This document shows, piece by piece, positions 23,718 to 33,168 of a stretch of DNA of 64,000 nucleotides. Each line of letters begins with the position of its first letter. Within the stretch, counting starts at the first letter, position 1. The translations under genes were made by a program, and so were the position numbers. Source of the stretch: Blattamonas nauphoetae (lineage: Eukaryota; Preaxostyla; Oxymonadida). Below the pieces are notes generated by a model. It ran no database searches. It saw nothing but the letters and a program-made list of their open reading frames with translations, and had not been told where the DNA came from. Location of the stretch: NCBI GenBank assembly GCA_033064195.1, contig JARBJD010000067.1, forward strand, positions 231,421-295,420, in the 5' to 3' direction.

Positions 23718-24791
23718 CTATTCCTGTATTGGAAGGTTCATGCCCAGGAGGTTGTTCCATTCTTTCGAGTAATAAACAATATAAATTCCAGAGTGTCCGT
23801 TTCGGTCGTTTCGCAGCTTTTCCTCCATCACATCTTCGATGCCCGCCATTCTCAACATTCGAAGAATCATCATCCCCTTCTTTTGCACTTTTCCGCTTTG
23901 ATCGTTCCATTCTCGCTGGGCATTGTTCATGTGATACAGAAAATTGAAGATTGAGTGATCATCTTCGAAGAATGAGAGACATCTTGGAATCGTGAGAAAG
24001 ACTGGCATATGAAGAACCATCTCCATTGTCGGTTGATAATATGGACATTTCCTGAGGAGTCTGGCGAGGAGTTCCAGAAAACGTGTGTATAGCTCATTGC
24101 CGATGGTCGAAAATCTGGGCTTACACAAATGCCAAATATACTGCTCCGAAGGGGCCAGAACTTGCTGATAAACTGTCTTGTGAACAGCTTGTTGTTCATT
24201 CTCATCTTCAAATCTGAGATGTTTGAGACCATCCGGATTTGCGAGCCAGACAGAATTGGTGATGATTTTCAAGACAGGGGCGTGGATATCGACTGCATCT
24301 GTGAAAGAAAGAGACTGGGGATTTAGAGTGGTGATGAGTCGAGGGAGCAGATCAGCTTTGATGAGGGCAAGTCGGTCTTCTGCTGAACACCTTTCGAGCA
24401 GTAAATCCAGTATCTCCATTGTTGCGGTGGTAATGACTTGACTGGGTGTGGAAATGAGTACCACAATGGACTGTACGTAGTTTCTCAGAGAATCATCACG
24501 TGATTGACCAAAGTTGCTGAGAAAAGCACCTGGATAGGTTTGACCCTTTGGACGCACTGACTTGAGGAATTTCACGGCTTTCGTTTCCAAATATTCATCA
24601 AGAACAGGATGGATCTTCAAAGTGGCAACAAGAGATCGAAATACAATTGCCCATTCTTCCACAGAGTCAAGTTCTTCTTCGACATAATTCAGGAACGGTA
24701 AGCAATCCAATGATAATGTCAAATCATTGGACGACAAATCAGAGTATGTTGGACTTGATATGGCTTCACTTTTCCTGGTTATCGCGTTCAT
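23718..24791 (-). CDS. Family B helical-repeat-like protein B1
   Basis: Intact single-exon frame of 357 aa starting MNAITRKSEA. Markers shared with B2 and B3 are CLPFLNYVEEE, IVFRSLVATLK, YVQSIVVLIS, LITTLNPQSLSF, QVLAPSEQYIWHLC, ELLARLLRKCPYYQPTMEMV and a C-terminal EWNNLLGMN. It is Leu-rich and probably all-helical (ARM/HEAT-like by composition and spacing); no signal peptide or membrane span is seen. I cannot assign a function. The second codon region follows AAAGAATG, and no upstream in-frame ATG fits better. Confidence 0.75.
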   Translation of the reverse strand: MNAITRKSEAISSPTYSDLSSNDLTLSLDCLPFLNYVEEELDSVEEWAIVFRSLVATLKIHPVLDEYLETKAVKFLKSVRPKGQTYPGAFLSNFGQSRDDSLRNYVQSIVVLISTPSQVITTATMEILDLLLERCSAEDRLALIKADLLPRLITTLNPQSLSFTDAVDIHAPVLKIITNSVWLANPDGLKHLRFEDENEQQAVHKTVYQQVLAPSEQYIWHLCKPRFSTIGNELYTRFLELLARLLRKCPYYQPTMEMVLHMPVFLTIPRCLSFFEDDHSIFNFLYHMNNAQREWNDQSGKVQKKGMMILRMLRMAGIEDVMEEKLRNDRNGHSGIYIVYYSKEWNNLLGMNLPIQE

Positions 24792-24957
24792 TCTTTCGCA
24801 GTCAGAGATGAATCACAGCTTATGGGTACGAAAAACATTCGAAACAATCGCGACTTTCAAGAAATATATGAAAGAAAATGAAGTGCATGAACGGATCCAA
24901 AAGAAAGATGGCATCAACCCTTCGAAGCACAGAGTATGGACGGATTCCGAATCGTGA

Positions 24958-25143
24958 ATGCTTCGAGATGGAGACGAAATTTGGACATCCGACAGCTGAG
25001 AGACAGCTAGTCTCCATGGATACCTACTCTTCTTCCCAATTGTGAACGAGGAGTGATTGCGGGACGATGCACACAGGTGAGGCAGATGCCACAGTCTCCA
25101 TGGCTACCTATCCGCGTCCAAACGCGAACAGTCCACAGCCATC
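24958..25143. other. Spacer between B1 and the C1 cassette
   Basis: No gene is seen. Two copies of TCTCCATGG(A/C)TACCTA occur near 25012 and 25096, about 85 bp apart, which suggests a small local duplication. Confidence 0.3.
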
Positions 25144-25500
25144 CTATCTGTGTGGTCCGATGGAAGTGGGGAGCCAGTCTCCAATTCGATCAGCATCTTG
25201 TGTGTTGGGGTGGTTGAGGAGATGAATGAAGGGTTCCTTGTTGTTCAGAATCGCTTGTGAAGATTCAACATCATCTCCGCGCAGAAACGAGTGAGGTGGA
25301 AGAACAAAAGAGTTGTGATTGTTGGGATGAGGACTTGGAGAAAAGTAATGGGGACATCTCAAAACAACCAAGTTCGGACCATTCAACGTGAAACTTACCG
25401 AATGCTGATCTTCTGGTCTTGCATGAACTGTTGCTTTCGTTTTCCGAACAATGGATAGCACCAAACTCAAATAACAACGACAAAAGCTAGACTCAATCAA
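25144..25500 (-). pseudogene. FDEADN-family scrap upstream of C1
   Basis: An open stretch with VLSIVRKTKATVHARPEDQ and FVLPPHSFLRGDDVESSQAI, which match exon 3 of the FDEADN family (LPSHSFLCGD). No start, no downstream exons. A related scrap lies in the same position upstream of C2 and of C3. Confidence 0.5.
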
Positions 25501-25754
25501 CGAACATCATCCGAGCTTTCTCAAACTCATGTCTTCATCCAACACTCTATTCCGATGGCCATTCAATCGTCACTTTCCGATCATCTTCAAAGATCACGCA
25601 ACACAGAGAAATTGCTGTCCATTGTCCGATCGTTCTCCCGTGTTGAATGGAGATCTCCACCTGATAATTCGGTCTTCAGTATTGTAGTTCTACATTTACA
25701 TCTGTAATGAAATGATGTTGGGCTGCCGGAGCTTCGTTTTATCGGAGAGTGCCA

Positions 25755-28700
25755 ATGAACAGTTTTGTCTTCATTATTGCCGTTCTCATTTCCTCCCAAT
25801 CACACCTCCCAAATACCCAAAACTCTCTTCAATCACTACTAAGCTCCAACAATGAAAGTAGAATGGAAGAAGATTGTCACAAACCGAAGATATTGCGCCT
25901 CGTTGACGATGTGGTGGTCTCCTCCAGTATCGAGATCCGATCAGAAGAGATGTCGCTGATTGGGTCCAATTCGAGATTTCTGTCCCAACGCGACATCGAA
26001 CCAAGTTCCACTGCTTCTTTATGGTCTCGAAATCAAGCATCTCAAAAGACCGAACAGAAACCGACACCGAAAGTGAAGAATGATGGGCACTCTGCCTCTC
26101 GATTCATGTTTGATGTCCTGAATAGCACGTTTTCGGTGAGTGGAGTTCACGCCATCCTGACTTCGGAGCGATGTGGACTTTGTTCCGTGGTTGGCTCGAC
26201 TGTCCGCTTTTCGTCGAGCTCGATCACCTCAGCTGGCGATTCATCTCCTTTTGTGATCAGAATCTCAGAAAAAGGAGGAATGACTTTTGAATCGACAATC
26301 GTCCTGTCTTCTGTCACCCATCAATCGGAGTCGAACAATCTTCCTCCATTTGTGTGTCTTGGTGATCCACATGCGTCTCTGACCTCTTCGACATCTCCCC
26401 AGTTATCTGACTTGTCCGTCACAAATTCTGACGCCATCACGATTGTTGGAACTGAACTCTCGCTCGAATCGAAGCATCTGATTGGAGGAACAGCTCCTCT
26501 TTTCTCGTTTGGCCTGACTGAACAATCATCATCATTGGCAGCCTCTGGTTATGACATGCAGATTGAAACGAGTCTTCTGGAAAGCAGTCTTGTGAATGTT
26601 TCATCCTCGTCTCCCTTCACACCAACAAAACAGCTTTTCGGGAGTGAAGTTGTTCAATTGGTGGTTGGGTGTTCTGTGGTGGGGAGCACGAACCACGACA
26701 GTGGGACAGGAATGATGTCTGCGAACTTGGGAGGGACTTTGGGGTGCCTGAACACCTCGTTCTCATGGTGCATCCGCCAATCAAACGCCGTGAAAGACTT
26801 TCAAAACAAGAATTACACCCAAGGCTCTCGTCTGAACAACGTGACCTCAGATGTGACCTCTGTCACCTTCACTCTCTGCACATTCAGCGAGATGACAGTC
26901 GCTGCTGGAGTCAGCAAAGGTGGCGGCGCGATCTTCCTTTGGCACACATTGTCATCGCTCACCGTAAGGACTTGCTTCTTTCACAAATGCACGTGCACAG
27001 CAGACAATGACGATGGAGGAGCCATCAACTTTCGATGCAACGATTCCAAGAGACGGCCATTCACACTCTCTCTGTCTTCATTCACTGAGTGCGTAGCGAA
27101 AGATTGTGGAGGATCTCTCTTTGTTCACGAGGCATCCTCAATCTCGATTGACAGATCCTTTTTCGAACTCTCCGCAGCACTTCGCTTTGGTAGTGTGTAT
27201 GTCGACTCAAGTGTCATCACAATCTCAAACTGCACCTTCGTGGAATGCTTTGCATATGAAACTTCTGGCGCCCTCTTCATCTTAGACGTAGTAACCCTGT
27301 CGCTCTCCTTCTCACAATTCAGAGAATCATCCTCATTCTACGACCCAAACGGAAAAGACGTCTATTTCTACGAAAATAGGTCGGCCCAAATCGCGTCTGA
27401 CATGTTCTCATTCTGCGACTCCACGTCGGGTGCTCCGAATGTGTATTTCCAACCAGATTCACATTCAGACAGCAAACACATCCCACAGATTTCACAGAGG
27501 CACTCAGTTGTGTCTGTGGATGTTTTGTTCGTTGAAGGTGAAGCGACAGTGACAGTCGAGACTGATGAAGCAATCAAAGGAACGATGGGAGTGCTGCTGG
27601 ATGGATCGAATGTTCCTCGACTGGTACATGTCGTCTTTGGAGATCCGTCGAAAGAGTCGAGATTCGGAACAGCTGTTGTTTCGTCCGGAGCGAAAGGGAT
27701 CCTTCCCAACGCAGACTATTCTCACCGCAAGAGTTCAATCACATCCAACTCTTTCCCACCCCCGACCGTTCACTCTGCTGAGTCAGCGCTGAAAGACTGG
27801 AACACTACAGAGATTGTTGTGAATGGAGTTCAATTGGAGGAAGGGAGTTATTGGATGCTGGTTGAGAAGGAAAAGATGAAGTGGAACATCACACTGACTC
27901 GCACAGACTCAACGACTCTGAACGGAACAGCACCTCTTCATCCATCGACAGCGGAAGACAGACTGGAATGGGCGACAGAATACGAAATAACGAAAGTGAT
28001 GTGGCTCCCGAAGGACGGACAGACAGCGAAAGACGTCACCCTCTCAAAAAGAATCGCTTTCACCACACCAGGGGAGCCACCTCGAATCGAAGGAGCAGAT
28101 TGCTCACTGGACGAAGACAAACAGAAATCAGCACTTGTGACACTGACGGGAGTGAAATTGGGAGAAGGAAAGAACTTCAACCTGACAGTTCAAAAGATGG
28201 TTGGATCGACACCAAGTGGTGATGATATTGTGCTGTATGGGACATTCTCTGGCAATTCGTTCTCAACCGAACACACCCACTCTGTTGAGATCTTCGGAAT
28301 CTCCAATCCTCCCCTCTTATTCCAAACGACGTATCTAATCACAAAGTTCGACGTTGATGGATCGATCTCAGCTGTCGATACCGATGTCACTTTCTTCGTT
28401 CCTGCTGAACCTGCTCGTCTGACATTTCTCGATGCTTCTCTTCAGTATTCCACAGACGAGAAAAATGCCACGATCTCTCTTTCAGGGATTGGGATGAAAG
28501 GGGACTACAATGTGACACTCTCTGTGAACTCCAGTTCAACAGACAACGTCACTCTGAAAGTCACATTCGATGCTGATGGAAACGGAGTGGTGCCTGCTGT
28601 TCTGTTCGACTCTTCAGATCCTCCAATCGTCGATCTGTCGTACAACACGCGATACGAAGTGGTTGATGTCGCAAAAGAGTCGACTCCAATTTGGTTCGAG

Positions 28701-31700
28701 AATGACCTCGTCTTCACAACTATTCCTGCCCCTTCTCGACTCCTCTCCATCAACTTGGGTGAATGTGCGATCGGAATGGACTTCGTGGAACTCTCATTCG
28801 ATTCGATTGCTCTTCCAAGTGAAAAGACCTTCACACTGACGTTGGAATCTGTGCACTATGATGCGACGACTCCTCATCAGAAAGTGATCATTCATGAAAC
28901 AGATGGATCTGGAAAACTCAAGCGACATCGCGCTCAGCTTTATCCGTTTGAGACAGAAGCAGAAAAGAAGAAAGGACAACTAGAATACGGAACAGAATAC
29001 AAAGTTGTGAGTATCGCAAAAGGATCCACTTCAGTCCATTTCGAAGACGATCGAACACGAATCCATACACCAATGGAACCAGCTCGCATTGAGAAATGCA
29101 CACACCGAACGCTGAACTCAGATCGCACAGAATTGGAACTGTCTCTGGAAGGGAGGAAACTTCGGGCGAATCTTGGTTTCCTCAACCTCACCACAGATCC
29201 TGGCAGTTGGACTTCGATTGGAGGAATCGAGGCAGATGATGAAACACACTGCTCTGTTCGTTTTCTGACTGCAGAATCTGAAGACTCCACTCACGTCGAG
29301 TTTGGGAAGGAGTACACCCTGAAGACGGTCTCGGCTGATGAGAGCACCTTTGTTGTGAACAATGGAATCACAATTGTCGTTCCTCTCCCTCCAAAAATCA
29401 TCAAAATGGAGTTCTCGTTCTCAAACTCTCTGCACACGGGCTGTTTCTTGACATTGATTGGAACAGACTTGATTGTTGGGAACTCGCTGAAGATCACTCT
29501 GAACAACTCGCTCTCCTTCATCGCCACAGTCATTTCGCCAACAGAAGCTCGATCGTTGGAACTGCAAATTGGATGGCCATCGACACTCCAACACAACACG
29601 AAATACACAATCATCTCGATTGAAGCGATGAACAAGGATGATGGAGAGACCCTCTTCGATTCTGCTGTCTCAGACACAACTGGCTCTCATGTCCATCCTT
29701 TCGTCATTTCCGTCGATTCTGATGTATCTTCAGAGTCGTCATTGTTCTGTGGTGATGTCGACCGTCCATGCTCTTCGATTGAGGATGGATGGAAGATTGT
29801 GAATGGGGTTGAGATTGCCTCATTCTCGATCTCGATCATTTGCAACACGACACAGACGGAACAAGTGAGAATCTTGTCTCACCATCGAGTTGTGATTGAA
29901 TCTGGACCATCGACAAAACCCGAACTGTTTGTGTCACCTTCGTCGGAGTTGGAAGGAGAGGGAATGGTTGATGTTTCTGGAGGTCGCCTTTGGATTCATC
30001 AAGTTGATGTTGTTCTCTCAGACTCGCCTTTGTTGATCTTCATTCGAATGGTTGGAGGGCACTTGACAATCGAAACATGTTCCCTCGTTGGACCAAAAGG
30101 AACTCCAATTTCCAACATCGATTCAACCGCTGATTTGTGTGAATGGGAAACGAGCGTGATCAACCTTGTGAACTCGACAACGACAATCACATCAACACAA
30201 ATGACACGTCTTCCGCAAGGAGCAATCAACATGAAGGGAGGCAACTTGACCATCCAGGGATCGATCTTCGCCAACAACGCTCCTCACTCGTCTACGTTTC
30301 CATCTCTTCGCCATAACATTCGATGCTCGGAGGGAGGAGAGATTGAGATTGGGAGTCTAAATGGAGGAGATGGGAAGACCGACCATCCTCATCTGTGGCT
30401 GTCACACCAAGACTGTGTATTGAGTGGAGACGATGTGAACACGAACGCTCAATTTTTCATCCCAACACTCTCTTCTTCGTCGACAAGCAAGCTGAACACA
30501 AAAAAGACAGGATTTGAAGTGACGATTGAAGGAACAACGCTGATTCCTTGCTCTCTCTTCCTTGAAGTGTTTGAAAAGAAGAAAGATGGGAATGAAGGAC
30601 AGAAGGTTCAGATTCCACTTTCTGAAGACTCAACTGAATCATTCAACGAAACCAACATCAAAATGAGTCTTCATTTGTCGTCCATGTCCGAATTCAACAA
30701 AGGTCTGGAATGGCGTGGACGGCTAATCTTTGGGCTGAACGAAACGACAGCCTCTTTTGTGATTCAGAAGGACGCAGCGGAGAGAAGATCACAAGCAGTG
30801 ATTGAGAACATGAAGTGGTGGATTCCTCTCCTTGTCTCTCTCGTCTGCCTACTTGTTCTCATCATCGTTGTCGTGTTCATCTGCTGGTGTCAAAGAAAGC
30901 GGAATATTCAGAAACAAGGAAAGGGAACGATTTTGAAACAGCTGGAAGAGGAAGATGAAGCAGCTCGCTTGGAGATGGAACAGAAAATGGAAGAAACGAT
31001 TCCAGACAAAAGTGTTGACAGTCTGATCTGTGTGAAAGAGACACAACTTCCCACTCACAATTCAGATCCAACATCGACATTAGCTCCGATTCAGTCTCAC
31101 TTTGTGGAAGTGTTGGGAGAGTCAGGAGAAGTGGGAGTGTTTAATTGGACGAAGGCAGACACGCTGTTCGATGTTCTGCACCAGCCAGAAAAGAAGAGGG
31201 TGATTGATAAGAAAGAGTTGGGTCGGAAGATTGTGAAGGGACTGATTCGTATTTTGGGGGATCACCCAACGAGTGAGATCTCAACGCGCTTCTCTCCTCA
31301 CTGGGTGCTTGTGAACAAGAACATGGTTCAACTTCGATTGGCGACGATTCCCGAAGGACAACAAGAAGGAGAACAAGAAATACCGAATGACACACAACAT
31401 AAAAAGGAAGGTGAACTTGCTGATTCTTTTTTCGGGGGAAGGCTCTCAGCTGTGAAGAGCAGGACAGTTGAGGGCCAGCGATGGAGAGCGCCGGAACTGT
31501 GTCGGCCGCTTGGCGAAAAGATTGATGTTGAGTCAGCGTTGGTGTTCAGCTTGGGATTGGTTCTGTGGGAGGTGTGGACAGGAGAAGTGCCTTGGAAAGA
31601 GATGGACGAAGCGAATGCAGGTCGTCAGAACGAGGGAGGAGTTCAACCAAACCTGAAACTGGTTGTGGACGCTGAAATACGGGAATTGATCACGAAATGC

Positions 31701-31832
31701 CTGTCGTTCGACCCGAAAGATCGTCCGAGCCTGAAAGAAGTGTTGAGTGGGTTAGGTGGGACAGAATCAGTGGCACCTGAACGAGCAGCCATTCTTCCCA
31801 AAGCGAGTGATCCCCTCGACATCCATTCTTGA
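25755..31832 (+). CDS. Receptor-like beta-helix/Ig pseudokinase C1
   Basis: Single-exon membrane protein of 2025 aa. ATG at 25755 gives a signal peptide (MNSFVFIIAVLISSQSH). Residues 100-600 hold right-handed beta-helix repeats of the pectin-lyase-fold type (CTFVECFAYETSGALFILD). Residues about 620-1310 hold five or more Ig/adhesion-like modules, each opening with a PxPxRI-type linker (GEPPRIEGADC, AEPARLTFL, MEPARIEKC). A second beta-helix follows. One membrane span lies near 1687-1711 (WWIPLLVSLVCLLVLIIVVV) with a basic stop-transfer. The cytosolic tail keeps kinase C-lobe marks (WRAPEL, VFSLGLVLWEVWTGEVPW, DPKDRPSL) but has no glycine loop, VAIK lysine, HRD Asp or DFG, so it is a pseudokinase. 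Many NxS/T sites. Ligand unknown. Confidence 0.85.
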   Translation: MNSFVFIIAVLISSQSHLPNTQNSLQSLLSSNNESRMEEDCHKPKILRLVDDVVVSSSIEIRSEEMSLIGSNSRFLSQRDIEPSSTASLWSRNQASQKTEQKPTPKVKNDGHSASRFMFDVLNSTFSVSGVHAILTSERCGLCSVVGSTVRFSSSSITSAGDSSPFVIRISEKGGMTFESTIVLSSVTHQSESNNLPPFVCLGDPHASLTSSTSPQLSDLSVTNSDAITIVGTELSLESKHLIGGTAPLFSFGLTEQSSSLAASGYDMQIETSLLESSLVNVSSSSPFTPTKQLFGSEVVQLVVGCSVVGSTNHDSGTGMMSANLGGTLGCLNTSFSWCIRQSNAVKDFQNKNYTQGSRLNNVTSDVTSVTFTLCTFSEMTVAAGVSKGGGAIFLWHTLSSLTVRTCFFHKCTCTADNDDGGAINFRCNDSKRRPFTLSLSSFTECVAKDCGGSLFVHEASSISIDRSFFELSAALRFGSVYVDSSVITISNCTFVECFAYETSGALFILDVVTLSLSFSQFRESSSFYDPNGKDVYFYENRSAQIASDMFSFCDSTSGAPNVYFQPDSHSDSKHIPQISQRHSVVSVDVLFVEGEATVTVETDEAIKGTMGVLLDGSNVPRLVHVVFGDPSKESRFGTAVVSSGAKGILPNADYSHRKSSITSNSFPPPTVHSAESALKDWNTTEIVVNGVQLEEGSYWMLVEKEKMKWNITLTRTDSTTLNGTAPLHPSTAEDRLEWATEYEITKVMWLPKDGQTAKDVTLSKRIAFTTPGEPPRIEGADCSLDEDKQKSALVTLTGVKLGEGKNFNLTVQKMVGSTPSGDDIVLYGTFSGNSFSTEHTHSVEIFGISNPPLLFQTTYLITKFDVDGSISAVDTDVTFFVPAEPARLTFLDASLQYSTDEKNATISLSGIGMKGDYNVTLSVNSSSTDNVTLKVTFDADGNGVVPAVLFDSSDPPIVDLSYNTRYEVVDVAKESTPIWFENDLVFTTIPAPSRLLSINLGECAIGMDFVELSFDSIALPSEKTFTLTLESVHYDATTPHQKVIIHETDGSGKLKRHRAQLYPFETEAEKKKGQLEYGTEYKVVSIAKGSTSVHFEDDRTRIHTPMEPARIEKCTHRTLNSDRTELELSLEGRKLRANLGFLNLTTDPGSWTSIGGIEADDETHCSVRFLTAESEDSTHVEFGKEYTLKTVSADESTFVVNNGITIVVPLPPKIIKMEFSFSNSLHTGCFLTLIGTDLIVGNSLKITLNNSLSFIATVISPTEARSLELQIGWPSTLQHNTKYTIISIEAMNKDDGETLFDSAVSDTTGSHVHPFVISVDSDVSSESSLFCGDVDRPCSSIEDGWKIVNGVEIASFSISIICNTTQTEQVRILSHHRVVIESGPSTKPELFVSPSSELEGEGMVDVSGGRLWIHQVDVVLSDSPLLIFIRMVGGHLTIETCSLVGPKGTPISNIDSTADLCEWETSVINLVNSTTTITSTQMTRLPQGAINMKGGNLTIQGSIFANNAPHSSTFPSLRHNIRCSEGGEIEIGSLNGGDGKTDHPHLWLSHQDCVLSGDDVNTNAQFFIPTLSSSSTSKLNTKKTGFEVTIEGTTLIPCSLFLEVFEKKKDGNEGQKVQIPLSEDSTESFNETNIKMSLHLSSMSEFNKGLEWRGRLIFGLNETTASFVIQKDAAERRSQAVIENMKWWIPLLVSLVCLLVLIIVVVFICWCQRKRNIQKQGKGTILKQLEEEDEAARLEMEQKMEETIPDKSVDSLICVKETQLPTHNSDPTSTLAPIQSHFVEVLGESGEVGVFNWTKADTLFDVLHQPEKKRVIDKKELGRKIVKGLIRILGDHPTSEISTRFSPHWVLVNKNMVQLRLATIPEGQQEGEQEIPNDTQHKKEGELADSFFGGRLSAVKSRTVEGQRWRAPELCRPLGEKIDVESALVFSLGLVLWEVWTGEVPWKEMDEANAGRQNEGGVQPNLKLVVDAEIRELITKCLSFDPKDRPSLKEVLSGLGGTESVAPERAAILPKASDPLDIHS

Positions 31833-32250
31833 TTCCATTTCACTCTTTCTTTCTTTCTTTCTCAGACAGACATTCATCATTTCCTTCTCTTTTGGACTCA
31901 GCAGAAACACCATGTCATCAATCACTCAGAACACCACTCAACTCACCACTCTCTGCTCCATTTCTTCTCCGATTTTGTATTGTTTCTTTCTTCTTCTTTG
32001 TGGCTGGACATCTTGTTTGCAGTTCACCATCCTTCTTCCTTCCATTCCAGCCTGCGCTCGTTCTTCCTTTCCTTCATCGTCTTGTTTTGGCTTCGCTGCT
32101 TCTTCTGTGCCTGTTCTCGTTTCATGTCCGTTTGATCTGACGACTATCAATGAGGCACTGCTTTCGCTGCATCTTCCACAACACTTCACGTCTCCGGGTT
32201 GTTCGGCTCGTTGGAGTCTTGTTCCCCGTTTTGAGGCCACATCACGGCAT
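31833..32250. other. C1 downstream region
   Basis: Pyrimidine-rich 3' flank without a convincing gene. The stretch about 32098-32210 (CTGACGACTATCAATGA and neighbours) is repeated almost exactly downstream of C3 at 47340-47440, so the duplicated receptor unit includes 3' sequence. Confidence 0.4.
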
Positions 32251-32329
32251 TCACAGATCAGAACCGTAATGCTTTTGTTGTGAAACTGTACTCCTCAGAT
32301 GAAAGCGACGAGCCAACTTTTGCTGATCC

Positions 32330-32920
32330 TCAAATGTGAAGAGGGGCGACGAGAGAGGGGATGCCAGAGTGAGAGGGGAGAGTTTTGAGGGTGCCGCGCT
32401 GAGCACCAGCCAGAGAAGGAAGATGGCAGAGGAGTGGAGAGTCGAAGTGAACAGGAATGCTGAACCAGTGAAGAGACACAACCACATCTCCAGCTGTGCT
32501 CAAGATCAAAGTTTTGTGTTCCAGATTCCATTCTAACGGTGTCAACATTTTGAACATTTGGACCAGAGACGAACAGACACCGAAGGGAGCTGAGAATGCA
32601 CCAAAGGTGGAGGAAGGAAAGATCACTCTGAGGAGATGAATGAAGTGTTTCTTGTTGTCCAAAATCGTTTGTGAATATTCAACATCATCACCGCGCAGAA
32701 ACGAATGAGGTAGAAGAACATAAGAGCTGGGATTGTTGGTACGATTAAAATGAAGAAAGTTATGGGATCTTTTCCAAGAAACCTGGTTCGGGCTATTCGA
32801 CGTGAAACTTACCGAATGCTGATCTTCTGGTCTTGAATGAACTGTTGCTATCGATTTCCGAACAATGGATAGCACGAAACTCACATCACAACTACAAAAG
32901 CCAAACTCTATCTTCGACAA
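32330..32920 (-). pseudogene. FDEADN-family scrap upstream of C2
   Basis: A 196-codon open stretch that fuses two distant family parts: an exon-3 piece (RPEDQHSVSFTSNSPNQV ... LPHSFLRGDDVEYSQTIL) and an exon-4 piece (PFGVCSSLVQMFKMLTPLEW ... LCHLPSLAGAQRGTLKTLPS). The intervening several hundred residues are missing. It has no normal start or end, so it is a deletion relic. Confidence 0.55.
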
Positions 32921-33019
32921 TCATCCGAGATTTTTCAAACTCGTGTCTTCAGCCATCAAACTGTTCAGATGGCCCTTCAATCATCACTTTCCCATCATCT
33001 TGAAAGATCACGCAACGCA

Positions 33020-33168
33020 GAGAATCTGCTGTCCATCATCCGATCGTTCTCCAGTGTGGAATGGTGATATCCACCTGGTTGTTCGGCTTACAGAGCCGAA
33101 ATACAACATTTGGATCGTCAATGAAACGATTTTGGGCTGCCGGACTTTGGATTAGTCCAAGCGTGTCA
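33020..33168 (+). promoter_or_regulatory. Conserved upstream block of C2
   Basis: The last ~150 bp before the C2 ATG is nearly identical to that before C3 (40570-40718). Segments GGCTTACAGAGCCGAAATAC and GATTTTGGGCTGCCGGACTT are shared; GTTGGGCTGCCGGA also precedes C1. A promoter or 5' UTR role is inferred from position and conservation among duplicates only. Confidence 0.35.

Noticed and set aside
25012-25112. Pair of X-box-like motifs (TCTCCATGGNTACC)
   Set aside because: RFX-type regulation is not known for this lineage, and the pair looks like a small local duplication; similar words also occur in coding sequence.
27319-30277. Minus-strand open stretches opposite C1 (and the same opposite C2/C3)
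   Set aside because: They are shadows of the receptor coding frame; their translations show no domain and their boundaries do not match between paralogs.
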